Source: Sanderia malayensis (Eukaryota; Cnidaria; Scyphozoa; Semaeostomeae; Pelagiidae). From it: a stretch of 64,000 nucleotides of DNA. Below are positions 1-10,200 of this stretch, piece after piece (position 1 is the stretch's first letter; each line of letters opens with the position of its first letter). A model generated the notes under the pieces. That model saw nothing but the letters and a program-made list of their open reading frames with translations. It was not told the origin of the DNA and did no database searches. A program made the translations under genes and the position numbers. The stretch spans positions 3,534,001 through 3,598,000 of the forward strand of contig RQOL01000660.1 of NCBI GenBank assembly GCA_013076295.1. The letters are read 5' to 3'.

Positions 1-87
1 TTTTCGTCCTCTTCCTACTCACATAATTATATTTTCGTTACAAAACAGCTAAACCTACAACTCAACTTCCTTTTTCACAATTCAGAA

Positions 88-411
88 ATGGAAGATTTCA
101 AAGCTCGCATGACTGTCATCGATCACTTGATATCAGAGTGCAAGGAGGACATCGACAATGCTCAACGCGAACTCCAGTATGCCAAGAACAATCTCCTAAC
201 CGTGATTGTGCACCGAAATGCGATACTACGCCAAGAAATCGTTGAAGATGCCATTACAGAAGAAGGGCTGCCAGAGCTGGCTGATATTGATGCCCAACAT
301 CAACCAACAACCAACCCTCCACGACAACCACAATACAAACAGATTAGCAAGAAAACACCGCGACCGTACCCATATGGTAATCCAAAAAAAAGGAAATCCA
401 AAAAAAATTAA
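88..411 (+). CDS. Hypothetical 107-aa charged, coiled-coil-like protein
   Basis: An open frame runs from ATG at 88 to TAA at 409-411. The first 60 residues are rich in Glu, Asp, Lys and Arg with regularly spaced Leu, Ile and Val, as in a helical coiled coil. A Pro/Gln-rich linker follows, and the end is basic (KKRKSKKN), resembling a nuclear localisation signal. I do not recognise the family. The window edge lies 87 bases upstream, so this could be the last exon of a longer gene, a small independent gene, or a remnant of a mobile element. No splice acceptor near the ATG is convincing. It lies 375 bases upstream of DCP2 on the same strand. Confidence 0.35.
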   Translation: MEDFKARMTVIDHLISECKEDIDNAQRELQYAKNNLLTVIVHRNAILRQEIVEDAITEEGLPELADIDAQHQPTTNPPRQPQYKQISKKTPRPYPYGNPKKRKSKKN

Positions 412-785
412 TTTAACATTCTTTCAATTAACATTACATTAATTTGACATCAATCATAATTATTTAGTAATTTTAAAATTGTTTCCAATTATATTCTTCC
501 ATTTTTTATTTTTCACATCCACAGTTTCTTTATTTCAAGCATTTTCTATCGACATCGTCTCTTTAATGTTCCTTTCTGTATTTATTTCATGTAATTCGTC
601 TAGATCTAAACGTGTTCAAAATCAAAACTCAAAGGTTTTTGTCATAAATCGGATTGTTACTACAGTCATTAGGTCAGTTGTTCAAACCCTGTTCCATTCA
701 ATTCAATGTCGAAGTCTTCTTTGGAATCTCACAGGCTCCAATAAATATTCTCTACAAAGCTTTCTCATTGATAAAAAGAAAAAAC
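412..785. other. Spacer upstream of DCP2
   Basis: AT-rich DNA between the small ORF and the DCP2 start codon. ORFs here (479-841, 654-869) overlap the DCP2 first exon in other frames and show no recognisable protein. The DCP2 promoter and 5' UTR presumably lie here, but no clear TATA box or other core element is visible. Confidence 0.5.
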
Positions 786-3700
786 ATGAGTCTCTACGTT
801 TACGAACCAACCAACATGCAACCGTCTATTTCAATTCCTAAAGAAATCTTAGAAGATCTTTGTAGGTAAGATTGCATTATTCGTAAGCCAGAAATTTTTG
901 TTCCAGTTAGGCCCTCTTCTCTTCCGTTTAATTTTCCTCCTACTTTTACCACCCAAAGCATCCTTAGTCCTTTTCAATTTCAATTCGAAAGTATAGAACT
1001 TCATCTTCTCGCTGTTTTTATTAGCCGTTTCTTGATTAACATACCAGAGGAAGAGAGAAAAGATCTTGTGAGAATGTGTTTTCAAGTTGAGCTCGCACAT
1101 TGGTTTTATTTGGATTTCTATCGACAAGAGGATCCAAGTTTACCAGGTTGTGGTCTTCAGAAGTTCATGGAAATAAGTATCTTTTTCACAAGTAGCATTC
1201 ATTGCCTGTTAAATGCTCTGAACTATATTATCAAAGCTATACAAGTTTTTGATTTCATGTGCTTTTATTTTCCTGAACTCCTTTCTGCAGTTTTTTCAGA
1301 ATTTCAGTTCTTAAATAAGTCCAACTCAGACTTGCAAGAAATATACACTGAGTGGAAGAAATACAAATTTCAAGTGCCAGTATTTGGTGCCATCTTGCTT
1401 GATGAATCACTTGAAAATGTGAGCATGAAACTACAAACAGTCAATCATAATAATTACATTGAAAAATAAAGATACACATAAGTTCTGAAGAAAAAACAAG
1501 CTATAAAGTTCCAAGTTTTATTTCATCAACACCCGTTATTCATTAAAAATAGTTTTGTTATATTACAGTGTGTTCTTGTCCGAGGATGCCACAAGAGAAT
1601 AAGTTGGGGATTCCCCAAAGGCAAAGTAAACAAAGATGAAAAAGGTCACAATTGTGCCATAAGAGAAGTAAGCTGCCAGATTATTCTTGTTTGTTTATCA
1701 AGATTCCATTATTTGTTTTCATAGTTGGTATAGTTCCTTTTTTTTCTCATTGTGTCTCTTTAGGTTAGCGAAGAAACTGGTCTTGACATAACAAATTATA
1801 TTGACTCTGAGGAATATTTAGAGAAAAGTTTTCATGACCACCAGGTAATAATGGTGCTAATCTGCCAGAATTTTTTCTCCACCTTTGCTTTTTGGGTTTC
1901 AGAGCAGGTTTTTTTGATTAAGCATTGCAGTAGTTGCTGCATCACATATTTTGTCACATTTCAGGTTCGATTGTACATTGTGCCAGCAATATCTTCAATG
2001 ACTGATTTTGAGCCAAAAACCCGTGGAGAAATAGCTGTAAGATTTATCGTTCTAGATATACATAACGTTAAAAGCTTCAAGCTTTATAAAATGTTTATAA
2101 AATGGGTCTATAAAATGTTTACAGACCCATATGTTGTTGTTTATAGGAAATCAAGTGGTTTCCAATAGATGCTCTACCTGTCCACAAAAAAGACAACACA
2201 CCACGTGTTAAACTTGGCCTTAGCCCAAACTCTTTCTTCATGGTACAACCCTTTGTCAAGTAAGTATAGAGAACGATCCAAATACATTTTAACCAAATTT
2301 GTTAGCAACCCTGAGGAATATCAAGTCTTCTTGAGTTAACAGGGTTTCCAGTAGATGAATTAACCGAAAGCCTGTATATGAAATACTGTATTTCATAATT
2401 TTAGTTGTCAAGTGTAAACACTAGCACTTATATTTGTTGTATTATATCATTGTATATAACATAAGCTCTTTACACAGCAAATATATTGCATATATGCCGC
2501 AGTGTTTATACAGTAAACACCCGCGTGTAAGAACCAGTGCTAAATGTAACACTGGAGATCAAATGATATCAGGATATGATTATTGATATGTTGAAAAATA
2601 TTTGCAGGGATTTGCGCAAGTGGATTTCACAGAAGTTGCAAAGTATTGAACAGCTACAAGTTTTTTCGAATTCTACGCCGGCCTTTCGAAGCTACGACTC
2701 AACGTTACAATTTGGTCAGAGCAGGTTATTGCTTGAAAGCGAGGAGCAATTCACCAAGGAACGCGAAGAAAAACTGCGCAAGAAGAAGGAGAAAGTAGAA
2801 AAACATTACCGAGAGATTGACTCCCTGCTTCACCCACTGAGAAATGATACCCCTGAAAATGAAAACAGACTGAAATATCTTCTACAATTGAACGAATTTT
2901 CTGGTAAGGTCGTCTATTTGATTTGATTTTATTCGTGCCTCGCTGTTTTGAACACACGCAGACAATGCTCCTTGAAAATGCTTTGTACACGTTTTTTATT
3001 TTATAAGAAACCTTGCTCAAACTCTACTTGTAAAAGTTTCTTAAATTTTCTATTGTTTTCTATTGTTAAGGAAAACAATAGAACAAAGGAATCTATGTGG
3101 TAATTTAGCACAAATTCTAGTAGTAAGTTTCTTATAAAGTTGCTTCTCATAAAAATAACGTGCACAGCAGTAGTCAGTCGCTTAAACGGCTTCCAGAGTA
3201 TTGTTATAATATAAATAGAGTATTGTTTCAATGTCTCCTACGCCGATGCTGTGATGAAGAAAATTATGAGTGTTTTGTCAAATTTTCTTTTTCAGATCTG
3301 CCATCGGAGTGGGATGATCCACCGAAATTCCAGAAAGTCAAAACGGAAGATCAACAACCCGAAGCAATTAGAAAACTTTTAAGAGGCAACGTGCAAGCTT
3401 TCGCCGATGGACCCCAGGAACGACGGAAGCTTCTTGGTCCGGGTTTTAGCCCTCCGTGCAAGCCAGTGGAAGAGACCAGCGGTCGTGTCTCACCTAATTC
3501 CCAATCCCAACGAGACAAAAGAGACAGAAAACCGAAACAACCGACAGAATATTCGCCTGTTGGTGATGCGATGCAATTGGATCCAATGCTATTCGGTTGT
3601 ACATCGCATATGCGAGAAATTATCGACACTTCTGATAAGGGCGCACCGAAAATGAGAATCCCGGGAACTTTTCAAAAACTCGACGATAAACGAAGTGCAA

Positions 3701-3960
3701 CGAGAAGAAACGACAATCCAACGACCACTTCCGAATACCAAGCAGTTGGCTCACGAAAATTGCACTTTCCTTCAGATGCTTGGTCGGCTGCTACCGCAAC
3801 CAAGCCGAAAATATTCGGAAATGGGAAATCTGCATTTCATTCATACAATCATCAGGCATCAGCGAAATACGAGTTTTCTTTCAATGCGCCGGGCTTCACG
3901 AATTTTGAATTCGATAAAAGTGCTCTTATGGCCACCTTGCCCCCGGCCACAACATTTTAA
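786..3960 (+). CDS. DCP2: mRNA-decapping enzyme 2 (Nudix hydrolase), 9 exons
   Basis: Dcp2 removes the m7G cap from mRNA in cytoplasmic 5'-3' decay. Exons: 786-865, 1025-1176, 1291-1418, 1569-1667, 1763-1843, 1964-2035, 2147-2259, 2608-2903, 3296-3960, giving 561 residues. All junctions are GT-AG and keep frame. The N-terminal helical domain is clear (EILEDLC, then INIPEEE, then [11 protein letters not shown]). The Nudix box starts near residue 138 (GKVNKDE) and ends with REVSEETGL at about 152-160, so the catalytic Glu residues are intact. Box B follows ([15 protein letters not shown]). After it comes a long disordered tail with a Lys/Glu-rich helix (residues 265-300). The tail ends with [12 protein letters not shown], matching the conserved C-terminal segment of animal DCP2. 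The ATG at 786 places the usual [10 protein letters not shown] segment at residue 17. Identification is secure from motifs and collinearity with human DCP2. Confidence 0.96.
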
Positions 3961-4554
3961 TTTTATTACGGCCTAAACCATGTGGTTGTGTTTTGGTGCA
4001 GAATTACTGCGACTCGTGAAAGGCATTGGATTTCAAAGACAAACTTTTAAAGACAAACTTTTAGGATCTTTGCAATTTCAATACACAGGCATCAGTGGAG
4101 ATACTTCGGAAATATAAATATAAAGATTTTTAACTTTGTGTTTATATTTGTCCAAGAAGTTTCTCTTTGAAGAGCGGCTATTCGTTTTTCTCATAGTTTT
4201 ATAACATTTTAACTGTATCGATACATCTGTTTTTGTTATGTTTTTATAAGCTTTTAAAGAATTTGTTTTTATAAAATCGGATAATATCAGACTACGTTTC
4301 ATGTGAATATTCTTATGTTACTTAGATCAGGGCCAAGGCGGAGAATATAAATCGTAGACCATTGCATGTGCACCTCTTTTCACCATAAAAAACTTGGCTC
4401 GACCTTTGTACAATGAACTTTTTATATATTTTTTGAAACCAAAATTTTTTGGGGAGTTTAACGTCGTCTTTCATTTTTTAATCGATTATTTTGAAGTTCA
4501 TAGTTTTGTTGAAAAATCTTGTACAAATAAGCGTGTACACACTCTGTCATGCGG
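3961..4554. other. DCP2-CKS spacer
   Basis: Contains the DCP2 3' UTR, with a short tandem duplication of AAAGACAAACTTTTA around 4036-4062. No convincing gene is seen; the ORFs at 4078-4302 (-) and 4394-4579 (+) resemble nothing known. Confidence 0.5.
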
Positions 4555-4579
4555 TGATATCCGGGATCTTTGCAAATAG

Positions 4580-4640
4580 CCAATCAGCATTAAATATTTC
4601 CGCCATCGACCAATCAACACAAACCAAAGCAAGATTTGAA
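4580..4640 (+). promoter_or_regulatory. CCAAT/CCAAT/CHR promoter module of CKS
   Basis: Two CCAAT boxes in the same orientation (4580-4584 and 4610-4614) lie 30 bp apart. They are followed by TTTGAA at 4635-4640, matching the cell-cycle homology region core, about 115 bp before the CKS start codon. Paired NF-Y sites followed by a CHR are the hallmark of promoters switched on in G2/M, and CKS genes are known members of that set. A TTTCCGCC between the CCAAT boxes is loosely E2F-like. Confidence 0.6.
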
Positions 4641-4754
4641 GTTCAAGCAAAGTGTATGAGGAGAAAAATCAAATTATAACGTTGTGGTGTTGTGAGCAGA
4701 ACAAGCTACTGTTTTTGACTTTTCACAGAAAAAGTGAATTAATTCAAAATAAAA

Positions 4755-5233
4755 ATGTCTTACCGAGATGTCTATTACTCTGATAAATACTTTGATGATA
4801 CTTATGAATACAGGTGAGTTTTTGGTACTGTTGTTAAACATTTCAAAGGTTTTTACATGATAAAAAATTTAGGCCCTGAGACACCGGAAGACCTTTCCTA
4901 ACAGAACTTTATCTTGTTACAACATTAGACATGTAATTGTGCCTAAAGACATGGCAAAATTGGTAGCTGCAAAAGACGATTTAATGAATGAGACTGAATG
5001 GAGGAATTTAGGAATTCAGCAGTCGCAAGGTTGGATCCATTACATGTATCACAAGCCAGGTAAGGCCTGGATAAGCAGGCGCCATTTTTGCTTGAATCAC
5101 TGATTGATATTTGAAATAAAAGTAAGGAAATGTTATTTTTAATGTTACATATAAGATATTTTTTTCCTAATGCAACGATTTTATTTTTACAGAGCCACAT
5201 GTCTTGCTGTTCAGAAGACCAAAAACTACCTAA
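4755..5233 (+). CDS. CKS1: Cyclin-dependent kinase regulatory subunit (CKS1/CKS2)
   Basis: CKS proteins bind cyclin-dependent kinases and dock phosphorylated substrates during the cell cycle. Three exons (4755-4813, 4929-5059, 5193-5233) give a 76-residue protein, close to the 79 residues of human CKS1B/CKS2. The family is unmistakable: [16 protein letters not shown] near the start, then [19 protein letters not shown], then [13 protein letters not shown] at the end. The anion-pocket and HxPEPHxLLFRR hinge residues are present. The gene is too short and too split to appear as a single ORF. Orthology to vertebrate CKS1 versus CKS2 cannot be resolved, as invertebrates usually have one gene. Candidate polyadenylation signals AATAAA lie near 5772 and 5787. 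Confidence 0.96.
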
Positions 5234-6129
5234 GCTAAACTTCATGAAGATTTCTGAAATCCTTAAACCGCAAATTAAAAATTGGACAGATGTACATATT
5301 ATGATAACTTTAAAGAAACTTGCTTTTAATTTTTGCGTTAATATGTTATCCTAATTAGGATTTTAAAAGCTTGCGTGCAAGTGTTAGTCATATGTGCTCA
5401 TACATAGGTATAACAAATTCTCTGAGACTATATTTACATTTAACTTTTGATTAATTTCATATTTTTGAGTTTCTTCTTATTAAATGGTATGAAATAGAGA
5501 TCGATTTATTTGAGAAACACTGTATCTTGTTCTTAAGATATTTCTCAACTAGATATTTCCTAAATTCTAAAGAATATGTTATATTTGTTTTTGTACCCTT
5601 TAGAAATCCTCAATTGACATGTTGATGCCCAGAAAATTTGTGTTTTATCTAATCTATTGAGCTTATGTTCAGTTGAAAGTCTAAAATAGCGTTTTTGTAA
5701 TATAGACCAGAAAGAAAATGAATACATGTATGTTTTTATGAGAAACCAAGACTCTAACGTCAGAGAAGGTTAATAAACTATTGTTAATAAACATAAAAAA
5801 CTGAGTCAAGTTTGCCATTTTGTTCACATGATATTTTTGAAAAAATATAAAGAAACTTGAGTTTTGAAGATTCCTGCAAAAACTGCTGTACTCACTGTCG
5901 AAGCTGGTTTCTTATAAAAAGAATAAGAATAAGAATACATTAGAAATCAACTTTAATTTCTGTACTATAATGTTGAAAGACTTTAACTTATTTTTTTAAT
6001 ATGATGTTGAGAGACAGCAAATCCAGAAAAAATTTCTATTAAATATTACCATATCTACAATGCCCTTTTAAAGTGAGTAATTTACAAGCAGAATCATGCT
6101 CATGGTATACATTAAGTGTTTAAGTTTGT
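5234..6129. other. CKS 3' region / spacer before the PHD gene
   Basis: AT-rich DNA between convergent genes. It holds the probable CKS 3' UTR, with AATAAA near 5772 and 5787, and the 3' UTR of the minus-strand PHD gene. No other gene is visible. Confidence 0.5.
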
Positions 6130-7033
6130 TCAATGGATTCTAACTAATGGCACAGTCTTAGAAGCAATACACTCGTCACACACCCACTCAGCATGGTCTT
6201 CGTTGGTTAGCAGCGCATAGGCATCATTCCCCATGCCCGTGCAGATGCGATGATACCAGTAGGAGCATCCAGCTTCACACATAATCGCTTCATCGTTATC
6301 ATTAACTTCTTTGCCACATGAACCACAGGGAAAGAGTACATTTTCGTCTTTTTTGCTTGTGTTCGGCCGTGCATGTGGCTCGTGTGGAGCTTTCTGAGTC
6401 TGCAACAGAAATAACAAGATATTTACTTACACCTGGATTTATTAAAATGTGACAAGAACCAGCATAGTTCATGAAATTTGGAATCAGTTAAAACCGAACA
6501 AGACTATCCCATGAAGCAGTTCAAAAGAACACAGTTAACATGCTATGAGAAAGAAATTCTCTTATATGGTATCACATTGCACGAAATTGCACATAAAACT
6601 ATAAAGTCGAAAATAAGCATTTTTTGCCACAAAACGTTGTGCATACCTTACTCATAATCTTGTCTTTTCTGTCCAATCTGAATTTATTTTTACTAAGTTC
6701 TTTTTTCAGCTTTTTCTTTCCATTTTTGAGTGCTGCCATCTTTGCTAATTGAGATTCTCCATTTCTCTTCTTAATTTTTATTTTATTCTTATCTTTGCCA
6801 TCTTTCTTAGGCCTTGATTCTTCATCTCTGTCATCTTCTGTAAGAAGATTCCAATAGAAAACAATTTTATAATACTGTTAAAATTTCCAGATGTTTAAGG
6901 TATTTTCAGGCCTAAGATATTTCCATAAGGATAATAAAGATTATGAAGAACAAAAATACTGATACGAATGATTTAAAACACCTTTTCTTTTTGTTTTCAT
7001 AATGTCCTTCTTCATCTTCGGCATAACTTTCAT
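6130..7033 (-). CDS. Pygopus-type PHD finger protein (short form)
   Basis: Pygopus PHD fingers read methylated histone H3K4 and bind BCL9 in Wnt/beta-catenin transcription. On the minus strand, exons 7033-6982, 6837-6647 and 6399-6130 splice in frame to 170 residues. The first 80 residues are very Lys-rich (KIKIKKRNG, KKKLKKEL), as in a nuclear localisation region. The PHD finger fills the C-terminal 70 residues. Its metal ligands run PCGSCGKEV, IMCEAGC, YWYHRICTGM, WVCDEC, and it ends IPLVR-like (TVPLVRIH), the Pygopus pattern. Human Pygopus proteins are about 400 residues and carry an N-terminal NPF-containing homology domain; I do not see one here. The gene may be a genuine short paralogue, or further upstream exons may have been missed. 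The start at 7033 is the first ATG of the frame-compatible exon and is the weakest part of the model. Confidence 0.8.
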
Positions 7034-7259
7034 ACGTCTTTGATATTTAGGAAGAAATATTCAGGTGATAACTAATCCTGCCGACATTTTGTTTCATCAA
7101 AAACACAAACAAAAACAAAAACACAACACAAACAAAAGAAAGAAGTTAAGCAAGCGCGCGCAAGTCACGCCTACCTTAATGCTCTTCTGTGCACACGTGT
7201 AAACAACTTAAAAACCCAAGAAGAAGATTAAGAGGGTATCTTCCTCCACAACAAATGAG
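7034..7259. promoter_or_regulatory. Divergent promoter region, PHD gene / FOCAD
   Basis: Only 226 bp separate the two start codons, so the genes probably share a bidirectional promoter. The centre is locally CpG-rich (GCGCGCGC-like run near 7155) and contains an ACACGTGT E-box-like site near 7193. No TATA box is obvious. Confidence 0.5.
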
Positions 7260-10200
7260 ATGTCTTCTTCATTTTGGAAGAATCCTTCGGTATTAGACGA
7301 TGAGCTGGATTTACACAAGGTAAATCGTGATGATAATTATATCTGAAATAATCGTATTATGCGCTTTTTACTCAAGTTTATCCATAGAGATCCACGCCAC
7401 TTGTTTTTTCTGTGCATTTCTTTTCAACTTAAAGTACCGGGTAATTTATTCACGCCCACTTTCTCGTATCATTGTGCTTTTATATCCTAGGAACTATGGA
7501 CAATTTACAGAGCAATAATAAGCAAAAACAAGGAGCTCTGTGCTCAGAATCCTGACCAGGTATGTATATACTATATATTTTGATTTCATCCATTCCATTA
7601 CAACTTGTGTATGAAAATCGACCATGTTAAAGTTTTAGATCATTAAATTTTCAGCTGCGAAAAGTTTCAAACGTTTTTTTTTTAAATTATAGCTTTAAAT
7701 AAAAATTTTTTAGATTAGTTGCCCATGTTTAAATAAAAGATGAACCATTGTTCAATTGTTTTTAATTTGCTTTGCATATTTAGATCGAAGAGATCAATTT
7801 TCTCCTGAAATGCGTCAATTCATCATTTCAAATCAGTATCATCAGTTGCCAAATTCTCATCCGACTTCTTGCGATGGGTTACATCAAACAAGACTATCTT
7901 TTAAAAATGCTGCTAACTTTCACAGCCACTGCAAGGTATGCAAACTTTGTAGAAGTTAAAATTGATTATACGTGTTGTTTAATTTGTTACACTGTGGAGG
8001 TTAAGGGTTCTTTTTGTCAAAGTTCAATATTCTTAATACCATATCATTTACAATACTATTCTGTACTATACTACTCTACTATATATATGATACTATACCC
8101 TACTGTACTATATGATACTATACCCTACTGTACTATATGATACTATACCATACTGTACTTTGCTATACTATACTATACTATGCTATGCTATACTATACTA
8201 TATTATACTATACTATACTATACTATACTATACTATACTATACTATACTATACTATACTATACTATATTTTGCTATCCTATACAATACCATATTATATTA
8301 TACTATACTATATTGCTCTATGCTATGTTATATTGTGCTGTGCTCCAAATATATCCAAAGTATAACAATATACTATATTACATTATACTATAGTACTATA
8401 GTATATGCTGAAAAATATTAAAACTCTATGCTCTCAATATTTTTCATCGAATTCTTGATCAAGAGAAATTGTTCGCATTCCCTGCTCAAATAGACTTTTG
8501 CTTATTGACAATGCTTGAATGGTTTGCCAGCAATTGCTTTTTTATTTTCAGGAATTTTAACTGTATTGTGACATCTATCGTTGACATTCTCATGCTGGAG
8601 ATGTCAGAACAATTAGCAAAATTCGCATCATATCACTGTCCCTACAAAATAAGGTACAGGTTGATTGCAATCGATTCTTCTTAACGTGAGCTTTGGAGCA
8701 AGCCATGGATTACTTTTTCATATCTCTAGCTTATTTAACTGGGGTGCAGTAAAATATTGGGGCTGCATGTGAAGATAAAATTTTTTGTCAAAACAATAGA
8801 GGAATTAATAGCCTATTGCTTTGCACAATAGCCTATTGTTTTGTACAATAGCCTATTGTTTTTTACCAAAAGGATAGATGCAAAATTATTTCATGGGTTT
8901 TTTTGTAGCTCATTCTATAAAGTATTTCATTAAAACAGATTTATAGTTCGTTATCTCAGGAAGCTTTGTTACATTTGTGTGCTATTTTTTATTCAGAGCT
9001 CCCCCACATCCACTAGTGACAATTCTTCAGCAAAGACCTGATTCATTCCATGCCATAATTGACAGCATTAAACAAAAGTACTTAGAAACGATTGACAAAT
9101 CAAATGGGTAAGATATTTTTGCTATTGTTTTCAAACAATGAGCTGTTGTATGGCTTTACTGTCTTATATTCATGAACATGTTTCATACAAGTATTATACG
9201 CAATAGCCGACTACTAACTTGTGCGCAGTCCATGACGTTTACGCAGTAGCCAATGTAGCTTTATATACACCAAGTCATACATAGATATTTACAAGGCTTC
9301 AAGTATCTCTACTACATTGTTTTGTGCTATGAACTCTAATGTTCTATGCTTTATCGATTGTTTTTATAGGGAAGGCATTCATTTACTCTCAATGATAAAA
9401 CCATTTGTTAGCTTCGTATTACTTGATCCGAATCACTTTGCATCTTGGCAAAGTCTCGCAACTCACAACGCCATGATCGAACTGCTCAAAATTGCCCAGG
9501 AATCTAGCAAAACTCGTGTTTCATGCGACATCGCGAATTTTCTACTGCGTATTTACATGCTGAGAAAGGTACGCCAACTTTTCTAGTCCCATGTATCTCT
9601 ATTTTTTCCGCTGCATTCTACAGTGAAATCTCTCCACTAACCCTCTTAGTTTAACGAGCCAGAACCAAGGATCTGATTCTTTGAAATGAAGTATTTTAAG
9701 ATACAACGTGCCTTCGATTTAACGAAGTCTTGATGTTGTGACTAAATTATTTTTCTTTTCCTTTGAGGTACTGAAATTTGCTTGCATATAATAACTATTG
9801 TTTAGACCACAAAATACGCTTGCTTCATCTATACGAATGGCTCTCCTTTATTTGATATCAGAAATCATTTGATTCATTTGTTTTCAGAGTGATGCTATTT
9901 TTGAAAATGTTCTCATGGTCAATCAACTGGTTGATTGTTTGATTGGTTTTAGTTTACAAGACGATGGTATGTTTTGTGGGTGTAATCAGGGTTTATTTTA
10001 AGGAATTTTTATCATTGCACATATTTTGCAAATATTGATGATATGGGCGTTGTCTTTCTAAACTTTTCATGACCACGCCCTTCTACTAACATAGGGTAAG
10101 GTGTGGTTTTTTCTTGTTGGAATCAGGTTTATTCAACTGACCTACGAGGTGCTATTTCTCGTCACTGTAAAATTTTTGAGTAACAGACAGCGCAATTTGA

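Noticed and set aside
3160..3295. N-terminal extension of the last DCP2 ORF
   Set aside because: It is intron sequence before the TTTTTCAG acceptor at 3295; joining exon 8 to 3296 restores the conserved reading.
8112..8421. Tyr/Leu/Ile-repeat ORFs
   Set aside because: Generated by the ACTAT microsatellite.
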